From Chitinophaga sp. MM2321 (GTDB lineage: Bacteria > Bacteroidota > Bacteroidia > Chitinophagales > Chitinophagaceae), in NCBI RefSeq assembly GCF_964033635.1, contig NZ_OZ035533.1:5022001-5086000 (forward strand): 64,000 bases of DNA, read 5' to 3'. The position numbers and the translations under genes are program-made. This document shows positions 41,594 through 49,689 of the stretch, one piece after another. Position 1 is the stretch's first letter. Each line of letters opens with the position of its first letter. The notes below the pieces were generated by a model. That model did not search any database, was not told the DNA's origin, and saw only the letters and a list, made by a program, of their open reading frames with translations.

Positions 41594-42829
41594 CTATACT
41601 TCTTCCAGGTAGTTAAGATCTTTTCCGAATGTTTCCTCAATCTTCCAGGCAGTTATCAATGCCACACCTATGCATATCGCCGCCACAATAGCCCCGCTTT
41701 GCAGGAACGTAAAATATGTTTGCAGCTGAATAAACAGAATAGAAATCAAAGGCAGCATTCCCCTGGCGAAGTTTGGTACAGTGGTAGCCACTGTTGCACG
41801 CAGATTGGTACCAAAACTTTCTGCCGCAATGGTTACAAAGATGGCCCAGAAGCCAACACTAAAGCCCAACAGGAAACATACGACATAAAATACCCACATG
41901 TCTGCGCCGTACATATTCAGGTATACGGTTACCATCACTGCAGTTAGTACCAGGAAGAGCAGCATCACCTTACGCCTGCTTTTCCACAACTGGCTGATCA
42001 GTCCGGAAGCAAAGTCACCCAATACCAATCCCGCATAACAGAAAGCAATGGCATCCCCCGGATTCACATTGCCTTTTACATGCATTTCTGCAGCAAATTT
42101 ATTGGAAAAAGCCACCAGTATACCTACTACAAACCAGGTAGGAGTACCCAGCAGCATGCATTTCAGGTATTTAAGAAATCGTTCGCGGCTGGTAAACAAG
42201 GCCAGAAAACTTCCCCTCGTTGCGGCAGAAGCACGTACTTCATTGAAGAGATGCGATTCCATTACGCTCACACGCAGGACCAGCAAACACAGACCCAGCC
42301 CACCGCCTATAAAATAACAGATGCGCCAGTCGCCTACCAGTTTGGCAATCAGATTGGCCGCTACTGCCCCCGAAACCCCCACGGTAGCCACTATCATAGT
42401 GCCATAACCGCGCTTCTCCTTGGGCAATATTTCGGATACCAGGGTAATACCGGCACCCAGCTCCCCTGCCAGCCCGAAGCCTGCAACAAAGCGCCACAGT
42501 AGGTATCCGTTGATACCCTGTACAAAACCATTGGCAATATTAGCGATGGAATAAATAAGGATGGAGCCGAATAATACACTTAAGCGCCCTTTTTTGTCGC
42601 CTACTATTCCCCAGAAAATACCGCCTATCAACAACCCCACCATCTGAACATTAATAAGCAGCATGCCGGCGCCGGCGTCAATTTCGCTTTGCGGTAAGCC
42701 CAGCTCCCTTAAACTGGGTACCCTTACAATTGTAAAAAGAAGAAGATCATAGATGTCTACAAAATAGCCCAGCGATGCTACAATCACCGCTATGTTGAAA
42801 ATAGATACGGAGCCCTTGTCGTTTTTCAT
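41594..42829 (-). CDS. Major facilitator superfamily transporter (metabolite:H+ symporter type)
   Basis: 411 residues from MKNDKGSVS; a longer frame would start inside the terminator. Twelve membrane helices. The loop 2-3 signature is visible as GGIFWGIVGDKKGRLSVL. A proline-free LAGELGAGITLVSEILPKEKRGYG loop matches the sugar/metabolite porter group that includes sialate and shikimate carriers. The substrate is not determined. It is on the minus strand after the DedA terminator and converges with a MarR gene. Confidence 0.85.
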   Translation of the reverse strand: MKNDKGSVSIFNIAVIVASLGYFVDIYDLLLFTIVRVPSLRELGLPQSEIDAGAGMLLINVQMVGLLIGGIFWGIVGDKKGRLSVLFGSILIYSIANIANGFVQGINGYLLWRFVAGFGLAGELGAGITLVSEILPKEKRGYGTMIVATVGVSGAVAANLIAKLVGDWRICYFIGGGLGLCLLVLRVSVMESHLFNEVRASAATRGSFLALFTSRERFLKYLKCMLLGTPTWFVVGILVAFSNKFAAEMHVKGNVNPGDAIAFCYAGLVLGDFASGLISQLWKSRRKVMLLFLVLTAVMVTVYLNMYGADMWVFYVVCFLLGFSVGFWAIFVTIAAESFGTNLRATVATTVPNFARGMLPLISILFIQLQTYFTFLQSGAIVAAICIGVALITAWKIEETFGKDLNYLEEV

Positions 42830-42856
42830 GTACGTTGGTTGATAAATAACGTGGAA

Positions 42857-42900
42857 ATTAATAAAAAAAAAGAGCCACATGGGCTCTTTTTTTTATTAAT
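42857..42900. terminator. Terminator between dedA and the MFS gene
   Basis: AAAAAGAGCC (to 42876) pairs with GGGCTCTTTTT round CACAT, flanked by A- and T-runs. It overlaps the dedA stop codon and shows that the MFS frame starting at 42880 is too long. Confidence 0.85.
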
Positions 42901-43595
42901 TATAAAGTGGAATCAGTCGCTTTCGGTAATTCTGATTGCGGATGGTCATGATCGTTATGACGCTGTTTCGCTTTTCCGAATACCAGCTTTAATATAACAG
43001 GCAAAGTAGTGATCAGTACAATGATCAGGATAATCAACTCCAGATGATCTTTCAGGTTCGGGAATAACTTATCAAGGTAATGACCTGCCAGCATCATGGA
43101 AAATACCCATGAAAAAGATCCGATAACATTATACAACATGAACTTCTTTCTGTCCATCTGCACAATACCGGCCACGATGGGTGCAAAAGTGCGGATGATA
43201 GGCAGGAAACGGGCGAAGAAAATAGCACCCCCACCATACTTCACAAAAAAATCGTGCGCCTGATGCAAATGTTTTTGTTTAAAGAAAAAAGTGTCTTTCT
43301 TCTTAAACATAATCGGGCCTGATTTCTGGCCAAACCAAAAACCAACCATATTCCCGAGCACACCCGCAATAGCAATAAGTATCATGATCACAACAAAAGG
43401 CAGATCAAAAAAACTACTACAGAGATCTTCACTATAGATACCTGCTATAAAAAGCAGCGAATCTCCGGGAAGGAAAAAACCAATAAACAAACCGGTTTCC
43501 GCAAACACAATTGCTAACAATAAATACAAGCCCCCATGTTCAATAATCCATGACGGGTTAATGAGGTGCTTAAAAAACTCTAAAATCTGGTCCAT
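42900..43595 (-). CDS. DedA family membrane protein
   Basis: 231 residues, about five or six helices. VFAETGLFIGFFLPGDSLLFIAGIYS and FFARFLPIIRTFAPIVAGIVQMDRKKF are the DedA signatures with the essential acidic and arginine residues. Members are linked to undecaprenyl-phosphate or phosphatidylethanolamine flipping and to membrane-potential balance. The specific lipid here is unknown. A leader region 43596-43644 precedes it with no box I recognise. Confidence 0.9.
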   Translation of the reverse strand: MDQILEFFKHLINPSWIIEHGGLYLLLAIVFAETGLFIGFFLPGDSLLFIAGIYSEDLCSSFFDLPFVVIMILIAIAGVLGNMVGFWFGQKSGPIMFKKKDTFFFKQKHLHQAHDFFVKYGGGAIFFARFLPIIRTFAPIVAGIVQMDRKKFMLYNVIGSFSWVFSMMLAGHYLDKLFPNLKDHLELIILIIVLITTLPVILKLVFGKAKQRHNDHDHPQSELPKATDSTL

Positions 43596-43644
43596 GCTTT
43601 TGCTTTATCTTTCTTTCAGAATCGGTAAAATAATAATTATTCTG

Positions 43645-44934
43645 TTATGACTTTGTTAAGTCATATGCGGATGCATTATCTGGTCCAAGCTTGTTCTCCC
43701 ATTTGGAAACAACGGCAGTAGCCATGGCATTGCCTATTACATTGGTAGCCGAACGTCCCATATCCAGCAGATGATCCACACCCAATAGCAGGATCAGGCC
43801 CGCTTCGGGAATATGGAACATGGCCAGGGTACCGGCAATTACCACCAGGGAGGCGCGGGGCACACCTGCTATCCCTTTACTGGTGATCATGAGTACCAGC
43901 AACATCGTGATCTGCTGATCGATGGTCAGGTGCATACCATAAGCCTGTGCTATAAAGAGGCTGGCAAAGGTCATATACATCATAGAACCATCCAGGTTAA
44001 AAGAGTAACCCAGGGGCAATACAAAACTTACAATGCGGTTATCGCAGCCAAATTTCTCCAACTCTTCCATTGTACGTGGGTAGGCGGCCTCACTGCTGGC
44101 AGTACCAAAAGCCAGCAACAGCGGATCCTTGATCCGTCCCAGGAGCCCGAAGACACGTTTTCCCAGGATCACCCAACCTACCAGGGCCAGTACGGTCCAT
44201 AAACTGAACAGCCCTATATAAAACTGCACGATGAATTTCCCATAGGTTATTAATACCCCCGGGCCTTTCATCGCAATGATGGCAGCCATTGCACCGAATA
44301 CAGCAAAAGGCGCGAAGTTCATCACAAAGCCTGTCACCTTCAGCATGATGTACGCAACGCTATCCATCAGTTTCACTACCGGCGCAGCTTTCTCGCCAAT
44401 AGCAGCAGCCGCTACCCCAAAGAAGAGCGCAAATATCACGATCTGCAGGATCTCGTTCTTTGCCATGGCATCAATCACACTGTCCGGTACCACATGGTGG
44501 AAAAAGCCCTTCAACGTCATATCCGCTTTGGCAATGCCGGAAGTAGCATGCGTATCCGGCAGCGGCAGGTTCAGGGATAACCCCGGCTTCATGATATTCA
44601 CCAACACCAGGCCCAGAAACAATGATACAAATGTTGCACTGATAAACCACAGCATCGTTTTCCCGCCAATACGGCCTACCGCCTTTAAATCGCCCATTTT
44701 AGCCACACCTACTACCAGTGTGGAAAACACCAGCGGAGCGATAATCATCTTCACCATGCGCAGGAAAATATCTGTAAGAATAGAGATTCTGTCAGCGAAG
44801 ATCTGCGGCGTGTCATTTTGAGCAGTAGCACCGGTGTGTCCACCATATACATAGTATACAGCATAACCAGCGCCTATTCCTACCACCATGGCAATAAATA
44901 TAAACAGTGTCAGCAGATTCGATGATTTCTTCAT
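43645..44934 (-). CDS. Dicarboxylate/amino acid:cation symporter (DAACS family)
   Basis: 429 residues. Helical hairpin 1 carries FGTASSEAAYPRTMEELEKFG, then VLPLGYSFNLDGSMMYMTFASLFIAQ, hairpin 2 MITSKGIAGVPRASLVVIAGTL, and DMGRSATNVIGN with the substrate-binding Asp and Arg. It takes up glutamate, aspartate or C4 dicarboxylates with sodium or protons. The choice is not readable here. A -7 box is at 44991-44998. Confidence 0.92.
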   Translation of the reverse strand: MKKSSNLLTLFIFIAMVVGIGAGYAVYYVYGGHTGATAQNDTPQIFADRISILTDIFLRMVKMIIAPLVFSTLVVGVAKMGDLKAVGRIGGKTMLWFISATFVSLFLGLVLVNIMKPGLSLNLPLPDTHATSGIAKADMTLKGFFHHVVPDSVIDAMAKNEILQIVIFALFFGVAAAAIGEKAAPVVKLMDSVAYIMLKVTGFVMNFAPFAVFGAMAAIIAMKGPGVLITYGKFIVQFYIGLFSLWTVLALVGWVILGKRVFGLLGRIKDPLLLAFGTASSEAAYPRTMEELEKFGCDNRIVSFVLPLGYSFNLDGSMMYMTFASLFIAQAYGMHLTIDQQITMLLVLMITSKGIAGVPRASLVVIAGTLAMFHIPEAGLILLLGVDHLLDMGRSATNVIGNAMATAVVSKWENKLGPDNASAYDLTKS

Positions 44935-44990
44935 GCAGTGGCAGAATTTTGCTTCTTTTAATAAATTTGTGTTGTATCCAAAAAATTTCC

Positions 44991-44998
44991 CAAAAATA
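44991..44998 (-). promoter_or_regulatory. -7 box TATTTTTG for the DAACS symporter
   Basis: Exact consensus on the minus strand in an AT-rich gap, 56 bases from the ATG. Weak -33. Confidence 0.35.
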
Positions 44999-45064
44999 AG
45001 GTTCTACCGGTACAATTGAGCGTGGACAAGCAAAATAAAAGTATCCATTTTTGATTTTAGATAT

Positions 45065-45072
45065 TATATTTG
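45065..45072 (+). promoter_or_regulatory. -7 box TATATTTG for the amino acid permease
   Basis: Exact TAnnTTTG. With the start set at 45136 the leader is about 59 bases; a start at 45070 would fall on the box itself. Another exact box lies at 44962-44969. Confidence 0.4.
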
Positions 45073-45135
45073 ACCATCAACATTCTCAACAACAAGCTAA
45101 ACTACCTTAAAACATCAACCACAATACGACTGCGT

Positions 45136-46638
45136 ATGAGCAAACTTTTTGCTAAAAAACAACTGTCTGTTTTACTGGCCGAAGCATCAGAATCAGAAAA
45201 GGGTCTTAAAAGGACGCTGGGTGCAGGATCGCTTATTGCCCTCGGTATTGGCGCCATCATCGGCGCGGGCCTTTTCGTAAGAACAGCTGCTGCTGCGGGT
45301 CAACACGCCGGCCCTGCTGTGACCATATCTTTTATCATAGCCGCCATAGGTTGCGCCCTCGCAGGGTTATGCTATGCCGAATTTGCATCCATGATTCCTA
45401 TTGCCGGTAGCGCCTATACGTATTCTTATGCTACCCTGGGAGAATTCATCGCCTGGATCATTGGTTGGGATCTGGTACTGGAATATGCCCTGGGAGCCGC
45501 TACGGTGGCTATCGGGTGGTCACAATATCTCAATAAACTGCTTACAAATGTTTTTCATGTCACCATACCCTATCAATGGTGCCACAGCCCATTCGAAACA
45601 TCTGATGCCGGTGTACAAGGTATCATGAATATACCTTCCCTCTTTATCTTACTGGCGCTCACGATGTTACTCGTCAGGGGAACACAGGGATCCGCCATGG
45701 TGAATAATATCATTGTAATTACCAAAGTGGCCATCGTTATCCTGTTTATTTTCCTGGGATGGCATTTTATCAATCCTGCTCACCACACGCCATTTACGAT
45801 CCCGGCTGATGCTGGTACCGTTAAAATGCACAACGGGCAGATAGTAGACTACTCCAATTTCTGGAACCACGGCTGGCCGGGTGTTTTGCGAGGGGCCGGG
45901 GTGGTGTTCTTTGCCTTCATTGGCTTCGATGCTGTTTCTACCGCTGCGCAGGAAACAAAGAATCCTAAAAAGAACATGCCTATAGGTATCCTCGTATCGC
46001 TGGTTATCTGTACTGTATTATATATTCTCTTCTCATATGTACTTACCGGCATCGCGCCTTTCCAGGATTTCCTGAAAGCAGGTGGTGAAGCATCTGTTGC
46101 ATATGCTATTGATACTTACATGCCGGGCTACCAGTGGTTGTCTACTTTCATTACAGTAGCTATCCTGGCTGGGTTCTCTTCTGTTATCCTGGTAATGTTA
46201 CTGGGTCAGACAAGGGTATTTTACTCTATGAGTAACGATGGACTGGTTCCTGCTATATTCTCCAAACTACATCCTAAATACCGTACGCCTTACCGCTCAC
46301 AGTGGATGTTCTTTGCGTTTGTATCGCTGTTTGCCGCATTTGTTCCTGATAACGTGGTAGGCGATATGACCAGTATCGGTACTTTGTTTGCCTTTGTGCT
46401 GGTATGTATAGGTGTGGTGGTGATGCGTAAAAGCAATCCGGAACTACCCCGTTCATTTAAAACACCGTTTGTGCCGTTTATTCCGATCCTGGGCGCAGGC
46501 TTCTGCCTGATGATGATTATCAGCCTCGGCCTGGAAAACTGGGCCAGGTTATTTGTATGGCTGGGATTAGGACTTATTATTTACTTCGGCTATAGTGTGA
46601 AGCATAGTAAGGCCCGTAAAATGTTGGATAAAGAATAA
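45136..46638 (+). CDS. APC-family amino acid permease (cationic amino acid transporter type)
   Basis: 500 residues from MSKLFAKKQLSVLLAE; 22 codons upstream overlap the promoter. Family features: LGAGSLIALGIGAIIGAGLFV in helix 1 (the GIGAIIGAGLFV unwound segment), FVFFAFIGFDAVSTAAQETKNPKKN in helix 6, and about 12-14 helices in all. It is like the CAT/YfnA permeases, which import basic or other amino acids by proton or exchange coupling; substrate unassigned. Confidence 0.88.
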   Translation: MSKLFAKKQLSVLLAEASESEKGLKRTLGAGSLIALGIGAIIGAGLFVRTAAAAGQHAGPAVTISFIIAAIGCALAGLCYAEFASMIPIAGSAYTYSYATLGEFIAWIIGWDLVLEYALGAATVAIGWSQYLNKLLTNVFHVTIPYQWCHSPFETSDAGVQGIMNIPSLFILLALTMLLVRGTQGSAMVNNIIVITKVAIVILFIFLGWHFINPAHHTPFTIPADAGTVKMHNGQIVDYSNFWNHGWPGVLRGAGVVFFAFIGFDAVSTAAQETKNPKKNMPIGILVSLVICTVLYILFSYVLTGIAPFQDFLKAGGEASVAYAIDTYMPGYQWLSTFITVAILAGFSSVILVMLLGQTRVFYSMSNDGLVPAIFSKLHPKYRTPYRSQWMFFAFVSLFAAFVPDNVVGDMTSIGTLFAFVLVCIGVVVMRKSNPELPRSFKTPFVPFIPILGAGFCLMMIISLGLENWARLFVWLGLGLIIYFGYSVKHSKARKMLDKE

Positions 46639-46650
46639 ATATTTAGAAAT

Positions 46651-46745
46651 TTACGGATTTAGCGACTTATAACTATACGGAGAACAAAAGCGGACATCTA
46701 TCTTATCCGCTTTTGTTCTCCGTTTTTAGTTAAATTCTAAAATTC
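46651..46745. repeat. Palindromic element E with a terminator stem
   Basis: Perfect 16-bp stem GGAGAACAAAAGCGGA (46679-46694) with TCCGCTTTTGTTCTCC (46706-46721). The 3' arm contains TTATCCGCTT (46703-46712), shared with C and D. An ATTTACGGATTT word starts the element. It ends the permease transcript. Confidence 0.85.
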
Positions 46746-46769
46746 GGAAACCTTAAATTCGGAAATCCT

Positions 46770-46777
46770 TATTTTTG
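46770..46777 (+). promoter_or_regulatory. -7 box TATTTTTG for yebC
   Basis: Exact TAnnTTTG, about 42 bases before the ATG at 46819. Confidence 0.5.
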
Positions 46778-46818
46778 CAATCTGTTTTAAAGTAACCAAT
46801 AATTATATATCACTCAAA

Positions 46819-47529
46819 ATGGGAAGAATATTTGAAGTAAGAAAGTCAACCATGTTTGCCCGCTGGGACAAAATGGCGAAAGCATTTTCCAGGATAGGAA
46901 AAGAAATTGCCATAGCCGTTAAAGTAGCCGGTCCTGAACCGGATAATAATCCTTCCCTTCGTCGCTGCATCCTCAATGCCAAGAGCGTAAACATGCCTAA
47001 AGACCGCGTAGACGCGGCTATTAAGCGTGCCATGGGTAAAGACAAGACTGATTACGAAGAAGTTGTTTATGAAGGTTATGCTCCCCATGGTGTGGCCATC
47101 ATGATTGATACAGCTACCGACAACACCACCCGTACCGTTGCCAACCTGCGCATGCATTTTACAAAAGGTGGCGGAAGCCTGGGCAACAGCGGTTCCGTTG
47201 GATTTCTGTTTAACCGTGTAGGAGAATTTAAAATAAAAAATGCAGGCCAGAACCTGGAAGAACTGGAACTGGAACTGATAGACTTTGGCCTGGAAGAAAT
47301 AGGGGAAGACACAGAAGGTCATATCATTATCCGTGCAGCCTTCACTGAATTTGGTAACATGGCGAAAGCCCTCGAAGATAAAGGACTGGAAGTGATCAGC
47401 TCAGAACTGAAACGTATCCCCACCACTACAGTAGAGTTAAATGAAGAAGAAGCCAAAGAAGTACTGGAACTGGTAGACAGGCTGGAACAGGATGAAGATG
47501 TACAGCAGGTTTTCTACAATCTGAAATAA
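46819..47529 (+). CDS. yebC: YebC/PmpR family regulator
   Basis: 236 residues, the family length. [85 protein letters not shown] are the family blocks. YebC proteins bind DNA or help ribosomes at polyproline stretches; in this lineage the role is unsettled. It may matter that efp, also a polyproline factor, lies 8 kb away. Confidence 0.92.
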   Translation: MGRIFEVRKSTMFARWDKMAKAFSRIGKEIAIAVKVAGPEPDNNPSLRRCILNAKSVNMPKDRVDAAIKRAMGKDKTDYEEVVYEGYAPHGVAIMIDTATDNTTRTVANLRMHFTKGGGSLGNSGSVGFLFNRVGEFKIKNAGQNLEELELELIDFGLEEIGEDTEGHIIIRAAFTEFGNMAKALEDKGLEVISSELKRIPTTTVELNEEEAKEVLELVDRLEQDEDVQQVFYNLK

Positions 47530-47558
47530 TTACAGCATCGCATATACATATAAAGGTA

Positions 47559-47588
47559 ACGTCCCGGTAACTCACCGGGACGTTTTTC
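47559..47588 (+). terminator. Terminator after yebC
   Basis: ACGTCCCGGT (47559-47568) pairs with ACCGGGACGT (47574-47583), then TTTTTC. Confidence 0.85.
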
Positions 47589-47615
47589 ATGGGATGATGG
47601 TCAAAGAAAAAAAGT

Positions 47616-48338
47616 TTATGCTTTGGCAATGACATGTGCGCGATCCAGTTCGTTGATCACCAGCATCAGTCCTCTGCCGTGGAAGGTTTCAATTTTAACA
47701 AGGGGGTCCATCGCTATACGCTTACGCAACCGGCTCAGGTATACATCCATCACACGCTGCGCCATGTGGCCATCCACCCCCCATATACTCGTCAGAATGT
47801 GTTCCCGCGTCATTCTTTTATTCGAATTTTCGCAGAGATAACGCAGCAGTTCCGCCTCTTTGGGAGATATAGTGATACACTTCCCGGTCAACTTCTCTTT
47901 CAACTGCAATTGTGTATAATCAAAAACAAGATTTCCGATAGTGAAAACGATCCGTTTCTCGCTGCGTAACAGGCGGCTCCGCTTAATATAAACGATGGCC
48001 CGGCTAATCAGTTCATCTGTATTGAAAGGTTTCACCAGGTAATCATCGGCGCCCACATCAAAGCCCGCCAGTTTGTCGCGCTCCATATAACGGGACGACG
48101 TGAAAACAATAGGTATGTTCAGATCCCTGGTACGGATATCAGCCGCCAGGGCAAAACCATCTTTACGCGGCATCACCACATCCAGGATGCAGAGATCGAA
48201 AATCGTTTGCTGGAATTTTTCCCAACCATCCTGGCCATCCAAAGCATGTATTACATCAAAGTTGGCCCGTTCCAGTTGTCTTTTCAATACCTTGGCAAAG
48301 AACTCGTCATCCTCCACCAAAAGAATACGTGATTTCAT
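47616..48338 (-). CDS. OmpR-family response regulator (orphan)
   Basis: 240 residues from MKSRILLVEDDEFF; a longer frame lacks support. The receiver domain has Asp10/Asp11, phospho-acceptor Asp53 (CILDVVMPRKDG) and Lys in YLVKPFN. The C-terminal winged helix carries SKRMTREHILTSIWG and the DVYLSRLRKRIAMDPLVKIETFHGRG wing. It resembles RprY-like regulators of Bacteroidota. No histidine kinase gene is adjacent, so its partner is elsewhere. Confidence 0.9.
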   Translation of the reverse strand: MKSRILLVEDDEFFAKVLKRQLERANFDVIHALDGQDGWEKFQQTIFDLCILDVVMPRKDGFALAADIRTRDLNIPIVFTSSRYMERDKLAGFDVGADDYLVKPFNTDELISRAIVYIKRSRLLRSEKRIVFTIGNLVFDYTQLQLKEKLTGKCITISPKEAELLRYLCENSNKRMTREHILTSIWGVDGHMAQRVMDVYLSRLRKRIAMDPLVKIETFHGRGLMLVINELDRAHVIAKA

Positions 48339-48607
48339 ATAGCGGTTGATTTTGAATACCAGAGATGTTGTTTTGGTTGAACCTTCATATAGCAATGAGG
48401 GTATTCTATACGTTTATTCGTATAATCAAAAATAAAACAAAACAGCTTCTCTTTCTGTTCAAAATAAAAAAAATCTGTTCATTTTATTCAATGCAGATTT
48501 GCCGATAAAAACATACACGTAATCCCATTATCTGAAATGATTAATGCATGATAACTAATCAGTTACTATCATCTCGCCAAAATTTCTTACAATTAAATGA
48601 TATTATT

Positions 48608-49570
48608 TTATTGGCGGATGATATTATTTTGAGTCTTTCCCTCCAAAAATGACCTTACATTCTCCACAGTAGTATGCATTAACCTGCCTCTCGCTGCCTG
48701 TGTAGCCCAGGCGATATGCGGTGTAATAATCGTTCCGGGAGCACTGATCAGCGGATTATCAGCAGCCGGCGGCTCTGTAGAAAGTACGTCCAGCGCGGCA
48801 CCGGCTATAACCCCTTCTTTCAACGCTGCCGCCAGATCCGCTTCCTGGATCAACGGCCCCCTGCTGGTATTCACCAGGAAAGCAGTTTTCTTCATCGTAT
48901 GCAACAAGGCTGTATTCACAAATTCCTTATTCTCCTGGTTCAATGGACAATGCAACGACACTACATCCGACTCCCGGAAACAGGTAGCCAGGTCCACAAA
49001 AGTCACCCCTTCCATCTTGTCCCGGTCGGGATGACGATGATGCGCCACCACCTTCATTCCAAAGGCCAGCCCTATGCGAGCAACCGCCTGGCCGATCTGT
49101 CCAAGCCCCACGATCCCCAGCGTTTTTCCTTCCAGTTCTACCAATGGTGTCTTCCAGTAACTGAAATCAATACTGCTGCTCCACTCCCCTGCACGTACAC
49201 TACCGGCATGCAAACCGGTATGATGACATAATTCCAGGATCAGCGCAAACGTAAGCTGGGCCACAGAAGCAGTGCTGTAAGCCGGCACATTGGTCACCGG
49301 TATCTTCCTCGCTTTTGCCGCTGCGATATCCACAATATTATACCCCGTAGCCATCACCCCTATATACGCCAGTTCCGGCAGTTGCTGAATAGTAGCGCCG
49401 CTGATAACTGATTTATTAGTCAGCAGGATATGCGCATCTTTTGCACGTGCTGCCACATCTTTCTCCTGGGTACGATCATAAACCTTCACATTACCCAACG
49501 CTTCCAACGGGCCCCAGTCAAGATCTCCGGGATTCAGCGTATAACCATCCAGTACAACTATATTTTTCAT
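48608..49570 (-). CDS. D-2-hydroxyacid dehydrogenase (glycerate dehydrogenase-like)
   Basis: 320 residues from MKNIVVLDGYTLNPGDLDW; a longer frame begins in the upstream terminator. GLGQIGQAVARIGLAFGMKVVAHH is the NAD site; VSLHCPLN, NTSRGPLIQEADLAAAL (catalytic Arg), LDVLSTEPP (Glu) and ITPHIAWAT (His) complete the active site. The N-terminus resembles hydroxypyruvate/glycerate dehydrogenases. It reduces a 2-keto acid; the exact substrate is open. Confidence 0.88.
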   Translation of the reverse strand: MKNIVVLDGYTLNPGDLDWGPLEALGNVKVYDRTQEKDVAARAKDAHILLTNKSVISGATIQQLPELAYIGVMATGYNIVDIAAAKARKIPVTNVPAYSTASVAQLTFALILELCHHTGLHAGSVRAGEWSSSIDFSYWKTPLVELEGKTLGIVGLGQIGQAVARIGLAFGMKVVAHHRHPDRDKMEGVTFVDLATCFRESDVVSLHCPLNQENKEFVNTALLHTMKKTAFLVNTSRGPLIQEADLAAALKEGVIAGAALDVLSTEPPAADNPLISAPGTIITPHIAWATQAARGRLMHTTVENVRSFLEGKTQNNIIRQ

Positions 49571-49625
49571 CTGCCTGTGTTTAGTGTATAAAAATATTGA
49601 AATGACGCGCATAAAATACGGCAAA

Positions 49626-49667
49626 AAAAGAAGAAGCCACCCATAAGATCAGGTGGCTTCTTCTTTT
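49626..49667 (-). terminator. Terminator after the E1 gene
   Basis: Perfect 16-bp stem, arms 49626-49641 and 49652-49667 (GAAGAAGCCACC with GGTGGCTTCTTC), loop 10 bases. On the minus strand it follows the E1 stop at 49690 and is followed by a T-run. Confidence 0.85.
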
Positions 49668-49689
49668 ATTTTTTTAGGGAGATGTAATG

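Noticed and set aside
42830..42880. Longer start for the MFS transporter at 42880
   Set aside because: It starts inside the terminator hairpin of dedA; the conserved MKNDKGSVS start at 42829 fits better.
48339..48395. Longer start for the response regulator
   Set aside because: MLYEGSTKTTSLVFKIN has no receiver-domain similarity; the normal start is MKSRILLVEDD at 48338.
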